Below are positions 25,860 through 34,984 of a stretch of 64,000 bases of DNA, one piece after another; position 1 is the stretch's first letter, and every line of letters begins with the position of its first letter. This DNA is from JAGRGG01 sp965217265 (GTDB lineage Bacteria > Pseudomonadota > Alphaproteobacteria > Geminicoccales > Geminicoccaceae): positions 558,001 to 622,000 of the forward strand of contig CBDCHP010000018.1 of the NCBI GenBank assembly GCA_965217265.1, read 5' to 3'. The notes beneath the pieces were generated by a model. The model had not been told where the DNA came from. It worked only from the letters and a program-made list of their open reading frames with translations, and searched no databases. The position numbers and the translations under genes are program-made.

Positions 25860-27452
25860 TCAGAAGCCGGCGGCGCCGCCGTCCTTGCGCGGGTCGGAGC
25901 CGGCGACGTAGCCGCCCTCGACGCGGGCGACGAGTTGCGCCCCGCCGAAGCCGAAGCTGGCGTCGGGCGACTCCAGGGCGAGGCGGTGGCCGCGCGCTTC
26001 GAGATCGGCCAGGGTCGACGCCTCGAACGCGGCCTCGACCGCGACGTCGAGGTCGTCGATCACCCGCCAGCGCGGCGCGTCGGCGGCGGTCTGAGGGTCC
26101 TGGCCGAAGACTTGCGTGCGCAAGACCATCTGTACGTGGCCTTGCGCCTGCATCGGCCCGCCCATCAGGCCGAAGGCCATGCGCGGCCCGTCGCCGCCCG
26201 TGACGAAGCCGGGGATGATGGTGTGGAACGGGCGCTTATTGGGGCCGGGCGCGTTCGGGTGGCCGGGCCGCACGGTGAAGCCGTGGCCGCGGTTCTGCAA
26301 CGAGACGCCCGTGCCGGGAACGACGACGCCGCTGCCGAAACCCATGTAGTTCGACTGGATGAACGAGACCATCATCCCGTCTTGGTCGGCGGCGGCGAGG
26401 CAGACCGTGCCGCCGGCCTTGGGCGCGCCGGGGCCGAAGGCTTGCGCCCGCCGCCGGTCGATCAGCCGGGCGCGCGAGGCCAGGTAGTCCCGGTCGAGGA
26501 GGGCCGCCACGGTGACGTCTTGCATGTGGGCGAGGTCGGCGACGTGGGCGTAGACGTCGTGGAAGGCGAGCTTCATCGCCTCGATCTGGAGGTGCAGCGC
26601 CTCGGCCCCGTCCGGGTCGAGGTCGGCGACGCCCAGATCCTCCAGCATGCCGAGCGCCATGCAGGCGGCGATGCCCTGGCCGTTCGGGGGGATCTCGTGC
26701 AGGGCGATCTCGGCGAAGGGCTGGCTGATCGTGCCGCACCAGTCGTTGCGGTGCGCGTCCAGGTCGGCCTCGCTCAAGGCCGCGCCGTGCGCCCGGGCGA
26801 AGGCGGCGATCTCGGCCGCGAGCGCGCCGCGGTAGAACGCCTCGCCGCCGCTCTCGGCGATCAGCCGCAGCGAGCGCCCCATGGCGGGGCAGGCGAACGT
26901 CTCGCCCGCGAGCGGTGCCCGGCCCCCCGGCATGAACGCCTCGGCGAAGCCCGGCTGGTCGTGCAACTCCGCCGCCGCCCGCCGCCAGAGTTCGGCCACG
27001 ACCGGCGAGACGGGAAAGCCCCCTTCGGCGTAGGCGACCGCCGGCTCGAACAGCGCGGCGAAGGGGAGACGGCCGAAGCGCTTGGAGAGATCGACCCAGG
27101 CCGCGACCGCGCCCGGCACGGTGACGCTCTCCCAGCCGCGCTGCGGCACGGCGTCGAGCCCCGCAAAGCGCGCCTCATCCCAAGCGCCCGGCGAGCGGCC
27201 CGAGGCGTTGAGGCCGTGCAGGGCCTCGCCGTCCCAGAGGATGCAAAAGGCGTCCGAGCCCAGGCCGTTGCCGGTCGGCTCGACCACGGTGAGGGCGATC
27301 GCGGTGGCGAGCGCGGCGTCGATCGCGTTGCCGCCTTGGTGCAGCATCGACAGGCCCGCCCCCACCGCGAGCGGCTGCGAGCCCGCGACCACGTTTCTCG
27401 CCAGCACCGGCGAGCGGCGCGAGGGGTAGCGGGCGGCGTGGGTGAGGCGCAT
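25860..27452 (-). CDS. Gamma-glutamyltransferase family protein
   Basis: 530 residues, one precursor of the Ntn-hydrolase type. The large-subunit part has HQGGNAIDAALATAIALTVVEP, and the start of the small subunit is at KAGGTVCLAAADQDGMMVSF, where the Thr would become the N-terminal nucleophile after self-cleavage. The SNYMGFGSGVVVPGTG segment and LMGGPMQAQGHVQM follow as usual. No signal peptide is seen, so this is the cytoplasmic YwrD-like branch. It may hydrolyse gamma-glutamyl compounds or a related amide. It stands 13 bp downstream of the tctA stop and may be part of the same operon. Confidence 0.9.
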   Translation of the reverse strand: MRLTHAARYPSRRSPVLARNVVAGSQPLAVGAGLSMLHQGGNAIDAALATAIALTVVEPTGNGLGSDAFCILWDGEALHGLNASGRSPGAWDEARFAGLDAVPQRGWESVTVPGAVAAWVDLSKRFGRLPFAALFEPAVAYAEGGFPVSPVVAELWRRAAAELHDQPGFAEAFMPGGRAPLAGETFACPAMGRSLRLIAESGGEAFYRGALAAEIAAFARAHGAALSEADLDAHRNDWCGTISQPFAEIALHEIPPNGQGIAACMALGMLEDLGVADLDPDGAEALHLQIEAMKLAFHDVYAHVADLAHMQDVTVAALLDRDYLASRARLIDRRRAQAFGPGAPKAGGTVCLAAADQDGMMVSFIQSNYMGFGSGVVVPGTGVSLQNRGHGFTVRPGHPNAPGPNKRPFHTIIPGFVTGGDGPRMAFGLMGGPMQAQGHVQMVLRTQVFGQDPQTAADAPRWRVIDDLDVAVEAAFEASTLADLEARGHRLALESPDASFGFGGAQLVARVEGGYVAGSDPRKDGGAAGF

Positions 27453-27465
27453 GGGACTTAGCCTT

Positions 27466-28977
27466 TCAAGCTGCCGGGCCGAGCACGCTCGCGCGGCCCC
27501 TGGCGTAGGCGCGCAGGCTGAGGCCGATCGAACCCAGCGCCAGGAGGAGGAGGAGGGCCGAGACCGGGCGGGTGAGGAAGGCCGTCCAATCCGGGTCGGT
27601 CATCAAGGCGCGGCGCAGGTTGGTCTCGGCGATCGGCCCGAGGATGACGCCCAGGACCAGGGGTGCGAGCGGGTAGTCGAGCTTCTTCATCAAGTAGCCG
27701 CCTAAGCCGACGAAGCCGAGCAGGTAGACGTCGCTCAAGCGGTTGTTGAGCGCGAAGGCGCCGACCGTGCAGCAGACGATGACGACCGGGACGATGACGT
27801 ATTTGGGAATGTCGGTCACGCGCAGGAACAGGCGCATGCACGCGAGGCAGATCACCAGCATGAGGAAACTCGCCACGACCAGGGCGACGAACATGCCGTA
27901 GACGAGGTCGGCGTGGTCCATGATCAGGCGCGGGCCGACGCCGATGCCGTGCACCATGAGCGACGCCATGAGGATCGCATCGACGGCCGAGCCGGGGATG
28001 CCGAGCGCGATCAGCGGGATCAGGCCGCCGCCGGCGGTGGCCGAGTTGCCGGCCTCCGAGGCGACGACGCCCTCGGGCGTGCCCTGGCCGAAGGCCTCGG
28101 GGGTCTTCGAGGCCCGCTTGGCCTGATCGTAGGCCAAGAGGTTGGCGATCGAGCCGCCGGCGCCGGGCAGTGCCCCGACCAGGACGCCGACGATCGAGGA
28201 GCGCACGAGGTTGATCGGGCGGCCCAGCACCTCGCGCACGGCGGCGAAGGGATGAAACTCGATGTTCTTGGGGATCAAGGCGGCGCCGGCCTTGGTCTCG
28301 CCGGCGTCCTCGACCTCGCTCATCAGTTGGCTGATGGCGAAGACGCCGATCAAGACGACGAGGAAGGGGAGGCCCGCCGCCAAGGTGTCGACGTCGAAGG
28401 TGAGGCGCGGGCGGCCCATCATCGGGTCGGGGCCGATCGTCGCGAGCACGAGGCCGATGGCGGCGGCGAGCAGCCCGCGCAGGAGCGACGTGCCGACGAG
28501 GCTGGCGACGATCGTCAGCGCGAAGACGATGAGCGAGAAGTACTCCCAAGGCCCGAGCCTGACGGCGACCAGGGCGAGCGGCGGGGCGGCGACGACGAGG
28601 ACGAGGGTCGAGATCGCCGTGCCGAAGAAGGAGGCCCAGACGCCGATGCTCAAGGCCCGGCCGGGCTCGCCGCCCCGCGCCATCGGAAAGGCGTCGAAGG
28701 TGGTCGCGACCGAGGACGGCGTGCCGGGGATGCCGAGCAGCGCTGCACTGATCAGGCCGCCCGAGTAGCCGCCGACGTAGACCGCGAGCATGAGCGAGAT
28801 GCCCTGCAAGGGCGGCATGGCGAAGGTGAGCGGCAAGGTCAGCACGATCGCCATCGTGACGGTGAAGCCCGGAATGGCGGCGGCGACGATGCCGGCGATC
28901 GAGCCCAAGGTCATGTAGGCCAGCGTGTCGAAGGCCAGGACCTGGGCCGCACCGGAGAGAAAGGCGTCGAGCATCAA
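27466..28977 (-). CDS. tctA: Tripartite tricarboxylate transporter large permease
   Basis: 503 residues with about 10-12 membrane segments. It has the TctA signatures GSIAGIVAAAIPGFTVTMAIV, GGLISAALLGIPGTPSSVATTFDAFPMA (in two parts) and GNSATAGGGLIPLIALGIPGSAVDAI. The glycine/proline loops repeat in each half, as expected for an inverted-repeat transporter. It works with TctB and the binding protein TctC, encoded upstream in the same direction, to import a carboxylate using an ion gradient. Confidence 0.9.
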   Translation of the reverse strand: MMLDAFLSGAAQVLAFDTLAYMTLGSIAGIVAAAIPGFTVTMAIVLTLPLTFAMPPLQGISLMLAVYVGGYSGGLISAALLGIPGTPSSVATTFDAFPMARGGEPGRALSIGVWASFFGTAISTLVLVVAAPPLALVAVRLGPWEYFSLIVFALTIVASLVGTSLLRGLLAAAIGLVLATIGPDPMMGRPRLTFDVDTLAAGLPFLVVLIGVFAISQLMSEVEDAGETKAGAALIPKNIEFHPFAAVREVLGRPINLVRSSIVGVLVGALPGAGGSIANLLAYDQAKRASKTPEAFGQGTPEGVVASEAGNSATAGGGLIPLIALGIPGSAVDAILMASLMVHGIGVGPRLIMDHADLVYGMFVALVVASFLMLVICLACMRLFLRVTDIPKYVIVPVVIVCCTVGAFALNNRLSDVYLLGFVGLGGYLMKKLDYPLAPLVLGVILGPIAETNLRRALMTDPDWTAFLTRPVSALLLLLALGSIGLSLRAYARGRASVLGPAA

Positions 28978-28999
28978 GGATCCATCGAAGGAAGCACAG

Positions 29000-29518
29000 T
29001 CAACCGAAGAGCCCGCCGCGCGGCAGGAAGACGCGAAACACCTCGGCGAACAGGGCGTTCAGCCCGAAGGAGAAGACGATTGCGATCACGAGCACGACCG
29101 CCCGCGCGGTCCACGTCGCCGGCGCCAGCAGCAGTTGGGCGAGGAGGAGGAAGGCGAAGGTCGCGAGCGGGAAGCCGAGCGCTTGCATCGAGGCGAGATA
29201 GGCGGCGAACAGGACGAAGAGCGCCAGGACGAGGCGGTGGCGCCTGAGCCAGGCGGCGACGTCGGGCGATCGTGCGCCGCCCCCGCCCCGAGCGATGCGC
29301 CGCGCGGCGTCGAGGGCGGCGAGAACGCCGAGACCGGCGAGGACCCCGAGCACGAGGCGGGGAAACGCGCCGGCGCCGAGCGGCTCCCAGCGCGACGAGG
29401 GCAGGTCCCCCGCCGCGACGAAGAGCGCGAGCGCGGCCGCGATCAGGACGAGGTAGGAGACCAGCCGCGCGACCTCGGTCGAACGGCCCGAGACCCCCTC
29501 CTTGGCCGTGCCGCTCAT
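29000..29518 (-). CDS. tctB: Tripartite tricarboxylate transporter small permease
   Basis: 172 residues with four membrane helices. FPRLVLGVLAGLGVLAAL after helix 1 and a final ...ALFAEVFRVFLPRGGLFG are standard for TctB. Its ATG overlaps the TGA of tctC (ATGA), so the two are translationally coupled. tctA starts 22 bp after its stop. Confidence 0.85.
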   Translation of the reverse strand: MSGTAKEGVSGRSTEVARLVSYLVLIAAALALFVAAGDLPSSRWEPLGAGAFPRLVLGVLAGLGVLAALDAARRIARGGGGARSPDVAAWLRRHRLVLALFVLFAAYLASMQALGFPLATFAFLLLAQLLLAPATWTARAVVLVIAIVFSFGLNALFAEVFRVFLPRGGLFG

Positions 29519-30468
29519 CCTTCCAGCTTGGACACGAGGCGCCCGACCGTGGCGTCGAGCTTCTCAAGGTAGGCCCTGTAGGCTTCCTGGCCGCGAAAGT
29601 CGCTCTCGGCGCCGGCGTTTTGGATCGTCTGCCGGTAGTCCTCGTCCCGCGCCAATTCTTCGAGCGCCGCTTCGAGCGCGTCGAGCCGGTCCTGCGGCGT
29701 GTCCTTCGGCGCCACGAGGCCGCGGGTGACGGTGAGTTCCAGGTCATGCCCGAGTTCGGCCAGCGTCGGCACGTCCGGCGTCGACTCGACCCGCTCAGGA
29801 CTGCCGACGGCGAGGAAGCGCAAATCGCCGTTGTCGACGAACTGCAGCGCCGACGAAATGTCGCCGATCGCGGCGTCGAGATTGCCGCCGACAAGCGCGC
29901 GGATGCGCTCGCCCGTGCCCTCGTAGCCGACGTAGCCGAACTGTGCCCCCGTCGCCTCCTCGATCATCGCCGCGTGCAGGTGCGGCACGCCGCCGAGCGT
30001 GACGCCCATGCGGACCTCGCCGGGGTTCTCCTTGGCGTGAGCGACGAAGTCCTCGAAGGTCTGCCAGGGCGCGTCGGCGTTGACGACGACGTATTGCGGC
30101 GACGAGGTCATCAGCGCGATCGGGGCGAAGTCGTCCCATTCGAGGTCGGTGAGCCCCGTCTGGCTGGCGACGGGCAGGCCCTCGTGGATCTGCGTCACCG
30201 TGTAGCCGTCGGGCGCGCGCTTCGCAGCCTCGGCGAGCCCGAGCGTGCCGCCGACGCCCGGCATGTTGATGACCGGCATGGCGGCGCCGAGGTGGGGCTC
30301 GATCTCGTTGGCGACGATGCGCATCAGCGTGTCGCTGCCGCCGCCGGGACCCCAGGGAACGATGAACTCGACCGGCCGCGAGGGGTAGTCCTCCTGGGCC
30401 TGCGCGGTGCCAAGGCCGAAGGCCGCGAGGACCGTGAGGCCCACCGCCGTCATCGTCGCACGAAGCAT
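29515..30468 (-). CDS. tctC: Tripartite tricarboxylate transporter periplasmic binding protein
   Basis: 317 residues. A signal peptide ends GTAQAQ, followed by YPSRPVEFIVPWGPGGGSDTL, the usual opening of TctC/Bug proteins, then GTLGLAEAAKRAPDGYTV and DLRFLAVGSPERVESTPDVP. Bug-family proteins bind carboxylates such as citrate or aromatic acids; the ligand is unknown. ATG 30468 follows AGGAACG. First gene of the tctCBA operon, perhaps continued by the gamma-glutamyltransferase. Confidence 0.9.
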   Translation of the reverse strand: MLRATMTAVGLTVLAAFGLGTAQAQEDYPSRPVEFIVPWGPGGGSDTLMRIVANEIEPHLGAAMPVINMPGVGGTLGLAEAAKRAPDGYTVTQIHEGLPVASQTGLTDLEWDDFAPIALMTSSPQYVVVNADAPWQTFEDFVAHAKENPGEVRMGVTLGGVPHLHAAMIEEATGAQFGYVGYEGTGERIRALVGGNLDAAIGDISSALQFVDNGDLRFLAVGSPERVESTPDVPTLAELGHDLELTVTRGLVAPKDTPQDRLDALEAALEELARDEDYRQTIQNAGAESDFRGQEAYRAYLEKLDATVGRLVSKLEG

Positions 30469-30612
30469 GTCGTTCCTTCCTCTTGATCGGTGCACCCTGT
30501 TCGGGAAAAGCTAGCCAATCGGGCGAGGCGTGTCTCGCTTTTTGTCGCAGCCGCCGAGACGCAACCGAACGCCCCTCAAGAACTTCTATGCCGATCCGAA
30601 ACGAGCAGGAGG

Positions 30613-30957
30613 ATGTCCGTGACCGACGACGAGAAGCTGAGCGTGCGCAAGGAATTTCGCGAGGCCGTCAACATGACGCCGAAGGCGCTGGAGGCGTGGC
30701 TCGATACCGAGGAGAGCCAAAACGTCGGCTACACGCGCGAGGGCGACGACGAGGCGGTGGGGCACAAGATGGGCCGGCGCATCGTCGCGATGAAGGCCAA
30801 GAAGGTCGCCGACCTCGACGACGACGACTTCGCCGCGATGAGAAAGGTGGTCGGCTACGTCCACCGCCACCTCGCGCAGCGGCCGAAGGGCGACGTCGAG
30901 GACACGCCCTGGCGCTACTCGCTCATGAACTGGGGGCACGACCCTTTGCAGGACTGA
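30613..30957 (+). CDS. DUF3140 family protein
   Basis: 114 residues, highly charged and soluble. VRKEFREAVNMTPKALEAWL and DTEESQNVGY, then GHKMGRRIVAMKAKK and YVHRHLAQRP followed by TPWRYSLMNWGHDPLQ, are the family marks. Function unknown; homologues look like small DNA-binding proteins. A strong ribosome-binding site, GCAGGAGG, sits just before ATG 30613. Its last 35 bases overlap the 3' end of the convergent MFS gene. Confidence 0.85.
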   Translation: MSVTDDEKLSVRKEFREAVNMTPKALEAWLDTEESQNVGYTREGDDEAVGHKMGRRIVAMKAKKVADLDDDDFAAMRKVVGYVHRHLAQRPKGDVEDTPWRYSLMNWGHDPLQD

Positions 30958-32143
30958 GGCGCACTGAGGCGATCAGGAGGCTCATGACGGCGAGGCCCAG
31001 CATGATCGCGAGGGCCGGGACCGCGCTGCCGTCGAAGGCGAGGCCGGCCAGTGCCGCGATCGGGGCGCCGATCAGGTTCTGCGACGTGCCGATGACCGAG
31101 GACGCGGCCCCGGCGATCTCGCCGTGCGGCGCCAGCGCCAGGGTGGTGGCGTTGGTGACGATCGGCGTGAAGCACAAGAAGAAGACGCCGAAGACCGGAA
31201 ACAGTGTCCGGGGCGTGGCGAGCCCGGCGAGGGCGAGAAGAAGCCCCGCCGCGATCGCGGCCAGCGCCAGGGCCAAGCCGGCCCGGACCAGGACCGGCAG
31301 GGCGAAGCGGCGCACGAGCCGCGCGTTCGCGAGGCTGCCGATCGAGGCGCACCCGGCGATGAGCGCGAACAGGACGCCGAACCCCCGCGCCGACAGGCCC
31401 ATCGCCGTCATGAACAAGGGCGCCGCCGTGCCGAGGTAGGTCAGCAGCATCGTCATGGCGAACGCCGCGACGGCGCCGTAGCGCAGGGATGCGGGGTGCC
31501 GCAAGACGATGGCCCAGGTGCCGGCGATCCGGGCCGGCCGCAGGGCGCCCCGGTCCGGCCGCTTCAGGCTCTCGGCGAAGAACAGGTGCGTCGCGGCGAG
31601 GACGAGGCCGCCGTAGAGGAAGAGAAAGCCGAAGATCCAGCGCCAGGAGCCGACTTCGAGGATCGTGGCGCCGATCGTGGGCGCCACCATCGGCGCCAAG
31701 ATGAAGGCGGCCATGACGTAGGACATGACCCGCGCCATCGCCGGCCCGTCGAACAGGTCGCGCACGACGGTGCGGCCGAGCACCGGGCCGACGGCGGCGA
31801 AGACGCCCTGCAGGACGCGCGCCGTGAGCAGCGCCTCGATCGAGCCGGCGAGGAGGCAGCCGATCGTGGCCAGGACGTAGCCCGCCACCCCGAAGAGCAG
31901 GACCGGGCGGCGGCCGTAGCGGTCGGCGAGCGGCCCGGTGAGGGCCTGCGCCACGGCGAGGCCGACGAAGAAGGCCGGCACGGTCAGTTGCGCCGCCTCG
32001 ACGCTCGCGTTCAAGGCGACGGCGGTCGCCGGGATTGCCGGCAGGTTCATGTCGATCGTCGCCGCCGTCATGGTGATGATCGCGGCGATCAGCGCGATGA
32101 AGCCGGCCGAGCCCGGGCGAAGCGCGTGGCGGGGACCCCGCAT
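30923..32143 (-). CDS. Bcr/CflA-type MFS drug efflux transporter
   Basis: 406 residues with 12 membrane helices. DMNLPAIPATAVALNAS in helix 1 and GPLADRYGRRPVLLFG in loop 2-3 (MFS motif A), then RVLQGVFAAVGPVLGRTVVRDL in two steps, are the Bcr/CflA hallmarks of DHA1 proton-coupled exporters. Substrate unknown; family members export bicyclomycin, chloramphenicol or amino acids. It lies upstream of a palindromic element and converges on the DUF3140 gene with 3' overlap. Confidence 0.9.
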   Translation of the reverse strand: MRGPRHALRPGSAGFIALIAAIITMTAATIDMNLPAIPATAVALNASVEAAQLTVPAFFVGLAVAQALTGPLADRYGRRPVLLFGVAGYVLATIGCLLAGSIEALLTARVLQGVFAAVGPVLGRTVVRDLFDGPAMARVMSYVMAAFILAPMVAPTIGATILEVGSWRWIFGFLFLYGGLVLAATHLFFAESLKRPDRGALRPARIAGTWAIVLRHPASLRYGAVAAFAMTMLLTYLGTAAPLFMTAMGLSARGFGVLFALIAGCASIGSLANARLVRRFALPVLVRAGLALALAAIAAGLLLALAGLATPRTLFPVFGVFFLCFTPIVTNATTLALAPHGEIAGAASSVIGTSQNLIGAPIAALAGLAFDGSAVPALAIMLGLAVMSLLIASVRLSPAKGRAPSS

Positions 32144-32206
32144 GGGCTCGAACCTCGCTAGCGTGAACCGTGCCGTCGCACTATGCCACGAACGGACTCG
32201 GCCGCC

Positions 32207-32358
32207 GAGAACGCTTCGCGTGCGCTGGCGCGCGGCCTTTCTTTTCTCTTTTCTATCTTTGTCCGAGGCCGGCCCTCGGCATTGCGGCCAGGCTCCTACG
32301 TTAACACTGGCAAAAAGAAAGAAGAGAAAGCCCTGCGCAGCGGACGCGAAGCGTATCC
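32207..32358. repeat. Stop-anchored palindromic intergenic element, copy 4
   Basis: A complete copy with inverted core. The left arm GAACGCTTCGCGTGCGCT is followed by GGCGCGCGGCCTTTC. The core reads CTTTGTCCGAGGCCGGCC ... CTCCTACGTTAACACTGGC, the opposite orientation to the copy at 11208. The right arm CGCAGCGGACGCGAAGCGTA ends 5-8 bp from the stop of the carboxypeptidase gene on the minus strand. Confidence 0.85.
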
Positions 32359-32362
32359 CAGC

Positions 32363-33712
32363 TCAGTTGCGGGCGAGTTGCACGTCCTCGGTGCGGATGA
32401 CGAGGCAGTCGACGGCGGCGCGTTCCAGGGCGTCACAGGCCTGGAGCGCTTCTGGACGCTCTAGGCCGACGAAGCGGGCCCGGTAGACCGTGGCGCGACG
32501 GCCCGCCAGGGCGGACACCTGCACGTCGCCCTGCAAGAGGACGCCCGGCACGCGGCGCGCGGCCTCGTAGGCGCGGCGGCGCGCGGCCTCGGGGTCGTGG
32601 TAGGCGCCAACCTGGACGCCGTAGCCGCCGGTCGCGGCGGCTTTGGGCGCGCCCGTGCGCAGGCGCAGCCCGCCGGGCCGGGCCATCGGCACGGGGCCCA
32701 GCATCGCGACGTCGCGCTCGGCGGCGGGTGCCTTGATCGCCGGCAGGATCGCCCCAGGGGCGGCGCCGGTCTTGATCGTGTCGAGCGGGCGGCCGGGGAG
32801 CGCATCGTCGAGCGCCGCGACGACGGTCCCGGGCCTGCCCGCGGGCGGGGCGGCGACGAGGGGCGGCTTGGGCAGCGGCGGTTTGGCGACCAGGAGGGGG
32901 AGCGGGCGGTTGCGGACCTTGGCGAAGCCCAAGTCCAGCAGGCGCGCGACCTCGGCGTCGCGCGAGCGCGAGGTGCGGCCGCCGAACACGACTACCGTCA
33001 CCCGGCGCCCGTCGCGCACGGCCGTGGCGGCGAGGTTGAAGCCGGACGCGCGGATGTAGCCGGTCTTGAGGCCGTCCATGCCGGCATACTTCGCCATGAG
33101 CCGGTTGTGCGAGGTGTAGGTTCGGCCATTGTAGCGAAACGACTTGCGCGAGAAATAGTCGTAGTAGGCGCCGTGGTCGATGATCAATCGGCGGGACAGT
33201 CGTGCCATGTCGCGCGCCGTGCTGCGCTGGCGCGTGTCCGGCAGGCCCGAGGCGTTGCGAAAGGCAGTCCGCTTCAAGCCCAGCTTCGCCGCGCGCCGCG
33301 TCATCTCCAGCGCGAAGGCGGCCTCGCTGCCGCCGAGCGCCTCGGCCGCGACCACGGCGGCGTCGTTCGCCGACTTGATCGCGAGCGCCAAGACCACCTC
33401 CTCGACCGTGATCGTGCGTCCGGCCTTGAGGCCGAGCTTCGATGCCGGCATGCCAGCCGACCGTTTCGAAATCGGCCAGCGCGTCGTCAACGCGATCTCG
33501 CCGCGATCGAGCGCGTCGAAGACCATGTAGAGGGTCATCATCTTGGTCAGCGAGGCCGGGTAGAGTTCGACGTCGGCGTCGTGCGCGTGCAGGGTCTCGC
33601 CGGTCGCATGATCGACGACGATGGCGGCGTAGCGGCGCTTTGCCTCGGCGGCCTGCGGCTGGCCGAGCCACAAGAAGACGGTGGCGAGAACGAAGATAGC
33701 CCGCAGGCCCAT
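32363..33712 (-). CDS. D-alanyl-D-alanine carboxypeptidase with SPOR domain
   Basis: 449 residues. A signal peptide (about 1-24, ending AAEA) precedes a peptidase S11 domain with SLTK (S54, K57), SAN (S114-N116) and KTG (K216-G218), all intact. A 100-residue Pro/Ala-rich linker leads to a C-terminal SPOR domain (GGYGVQVGAYHDPEAARRRA onwards) that binds denuded glycan strands at the septum. It should trim pentapeptide side chains of peptidoglycan in the periplasm, concentrated at the division site. The SPOR fusion is common in alphaproteobacteria. Confidence 0.9.
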   Translation of the reverse strand: MGLRAIFVLATVFLWLGQPQAAEAKRRYAAIVVDHATGETLHAHDADVELYPASLTKMMTLYMVFDALDRGEIALTTRWPISKRSAGMPASKLGLKAGRTITVEEVVLALAIKSANDAAVVAAEALGGSEAAFALEMTRRAAKLGLKRTAFRNASGLPDTRQRSTARDMARLSRRLIIDHGAYYDYFSRKSFRYNGRTYTSHNRLMAKYAGMDGLKTGYIRASGFNLAATAVRDGRRVTVVVFGGRTSRSRDAEVARLLDLGFAKVRNRPLPLLVAKPPLPKPPLVAAPPAGRPGTVVAALDDALPGRPLDTIKTGAAPGAILPAIKAPAAERDVAMLGPVPMARPGGLRLRTGAPKAAATGGYGVQVGAYHDPEAARRRAYEAARRVPGVLLQGDVQVSALAGRRATVYRARFVGLERPEALQACDALERAAVDCLVIRTEDVQLARN

Positions 33713-33944
33713 GACAAAACCCCTCTGCGACGTGCGCCGAACCCGCGCCGGGTCGGCCGTTCAACGCGCACAACCAAGGACGTCGAGGCTGTTTTCCCCA
33801 AGGGTCTTGTCCCAGACCTTGCCAAACCGCTTGTAACGCAAAGTCGTGTCGCGGTGAAAGCAGGGCCGCACAGCCGACGTCCGGTTTGTGGCGACGGCGC
33901 AACCCTAGATGCTTCGGCCTAACAGAAGGTTAACGGCCGCACGA

Positions 33945-34907
33945 TCATCCTTCGGCCGGTGCCAGCCATTTCTTATAGATGAAACCGCGCCGCCCGTTGG
34001 GTAAAATGACGTGTTTCCACCCAAGGGTATCGCCGGTGACGCGCACCTCGATGCCGCTCTCGATCGCCCCGATCGACTCGTAGCTGTTGTCGGGCCCGCT
34101 GCGGACGTTGACCGCCTGGACGGCGCGGTAGACTTCGCCCTCGCCATCGGCCACGACCGGCGGCGGCGCGGCCGGCTCGATCGGCGCGGCGACGGCCGGC
34201 TCGTCCTGCGCCGTCGCCGCGGCGGCGGGCCCCGGCGCGGCCTCGGGCGGGCGCGCGTTCGCGGTGGCGGCGTCGGGGACTTCGAGCTGCGCCGGCGCCT
34301 CGACCTTGCCGGGGCTCGGCGGCTCGGCGGGCCCGGACGAGGCCAGCAAGCCCTTGATGCGATCAAGGCCGTCGAGCGCGGTCTCGTTGTCGGGTTCCAG
34401 TGCCTCCGCGCGGGTGTAGTCCGCCAGCGCCAGCGCCAGTTCACCTTGTTGCTCGTACAACGAGGCGCGGCGGAGGTAGGCCACGTAATGGCCGGGCTCC
34501 AGACGGATGGCGGTGTCGTAGTCCGCCTTGGCGCCCCGATCGTCGCCGGTGCTCAACTGTGCGTCGCCGCGGCGCACGTGCGCGACGCGCAGGTTCTTGA
34601 TCGTGGTGGCGTCATCGGGGCGCAGGCCGAGCGACGCCTCGTAATCCGCGATCGCGGCGTCGAAGCGGCCGAGTTCGGCCAGGGCCACGCCGCGGTTGTT
34701 CAGCGTGATGGCGAGCGGGTCGTCGTCGAGCCCCTCGGACTCGATCGCGGTCTGAAAAGCCGCGGCGGCCTCGTCGAACCGTCCGGCCTTGTAGGCCTCG
34801 TTGCCGTCGCGGACGCTTTGTAAAGCTTCCGCTCTCGCGCCTTGCGCGTGAACGGGCCCGCCAAGCGCAATGAACAGGACCAAGCCCGCCAACCAAAGGC
34901 CGCGCAT
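33945..34907 (-). CDS. Periplasmic TPR and SH3b domain protein
   Basis: 320 residues. A signal peptide ends GPVHAQ. Three to four TPR units follow (about residues 30-160; for example LNNRGVALAELGRFDAAIAD). A Pro/Ala-rich linker (about 170-255) leads to an SH3b domain at the end (VNVRSGPDNSYESIGAI and GWKHVILPNGRRGFIYKKWL). The combination suggests a peptidoglycan- or protein-binding scaffold in the periplasm; its partner is unknown. ATG 34907 is preceded by GGGAG and begins the signal peptide. Downstream of glmU on the same strand. Confidence 0.8.
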   Translation of the reverse strand: MRGLWLAGLVLFIALGGPVHAQGARAEALQSVRDGNEAYKAGRFDEAAAAFQTAIESEGLDDDPLAITLNNRGVALAELGRFDAAIADYEASLGLRPDDATTIKNLRVAHVRRGDAQLSTGDDRGAKADYDTAIRLEPGHYVAYLRRASLYEQQGELALALADYTRAEALEPDNETALDGLDRIKGLLASSGPAEPPSPGKVEAPAQLEVPDAATANARPPEAAPGPAAAATAQDEPAVAAPIEPAAPPPVVADGEGEVYRAVQAVNVRSGPDNSYESIGAIESGIEVRVTGDTLGWKHVILPNGRRGFIYKKWLAPAEG

Positions 34908-34984
34908 GTGTTGTTCTCCCGCAAAATTCTTGAGGCATTTCTCTGTCGAGGCGATCGCACGCCTAGCAAGTTCGCGCCGGATTG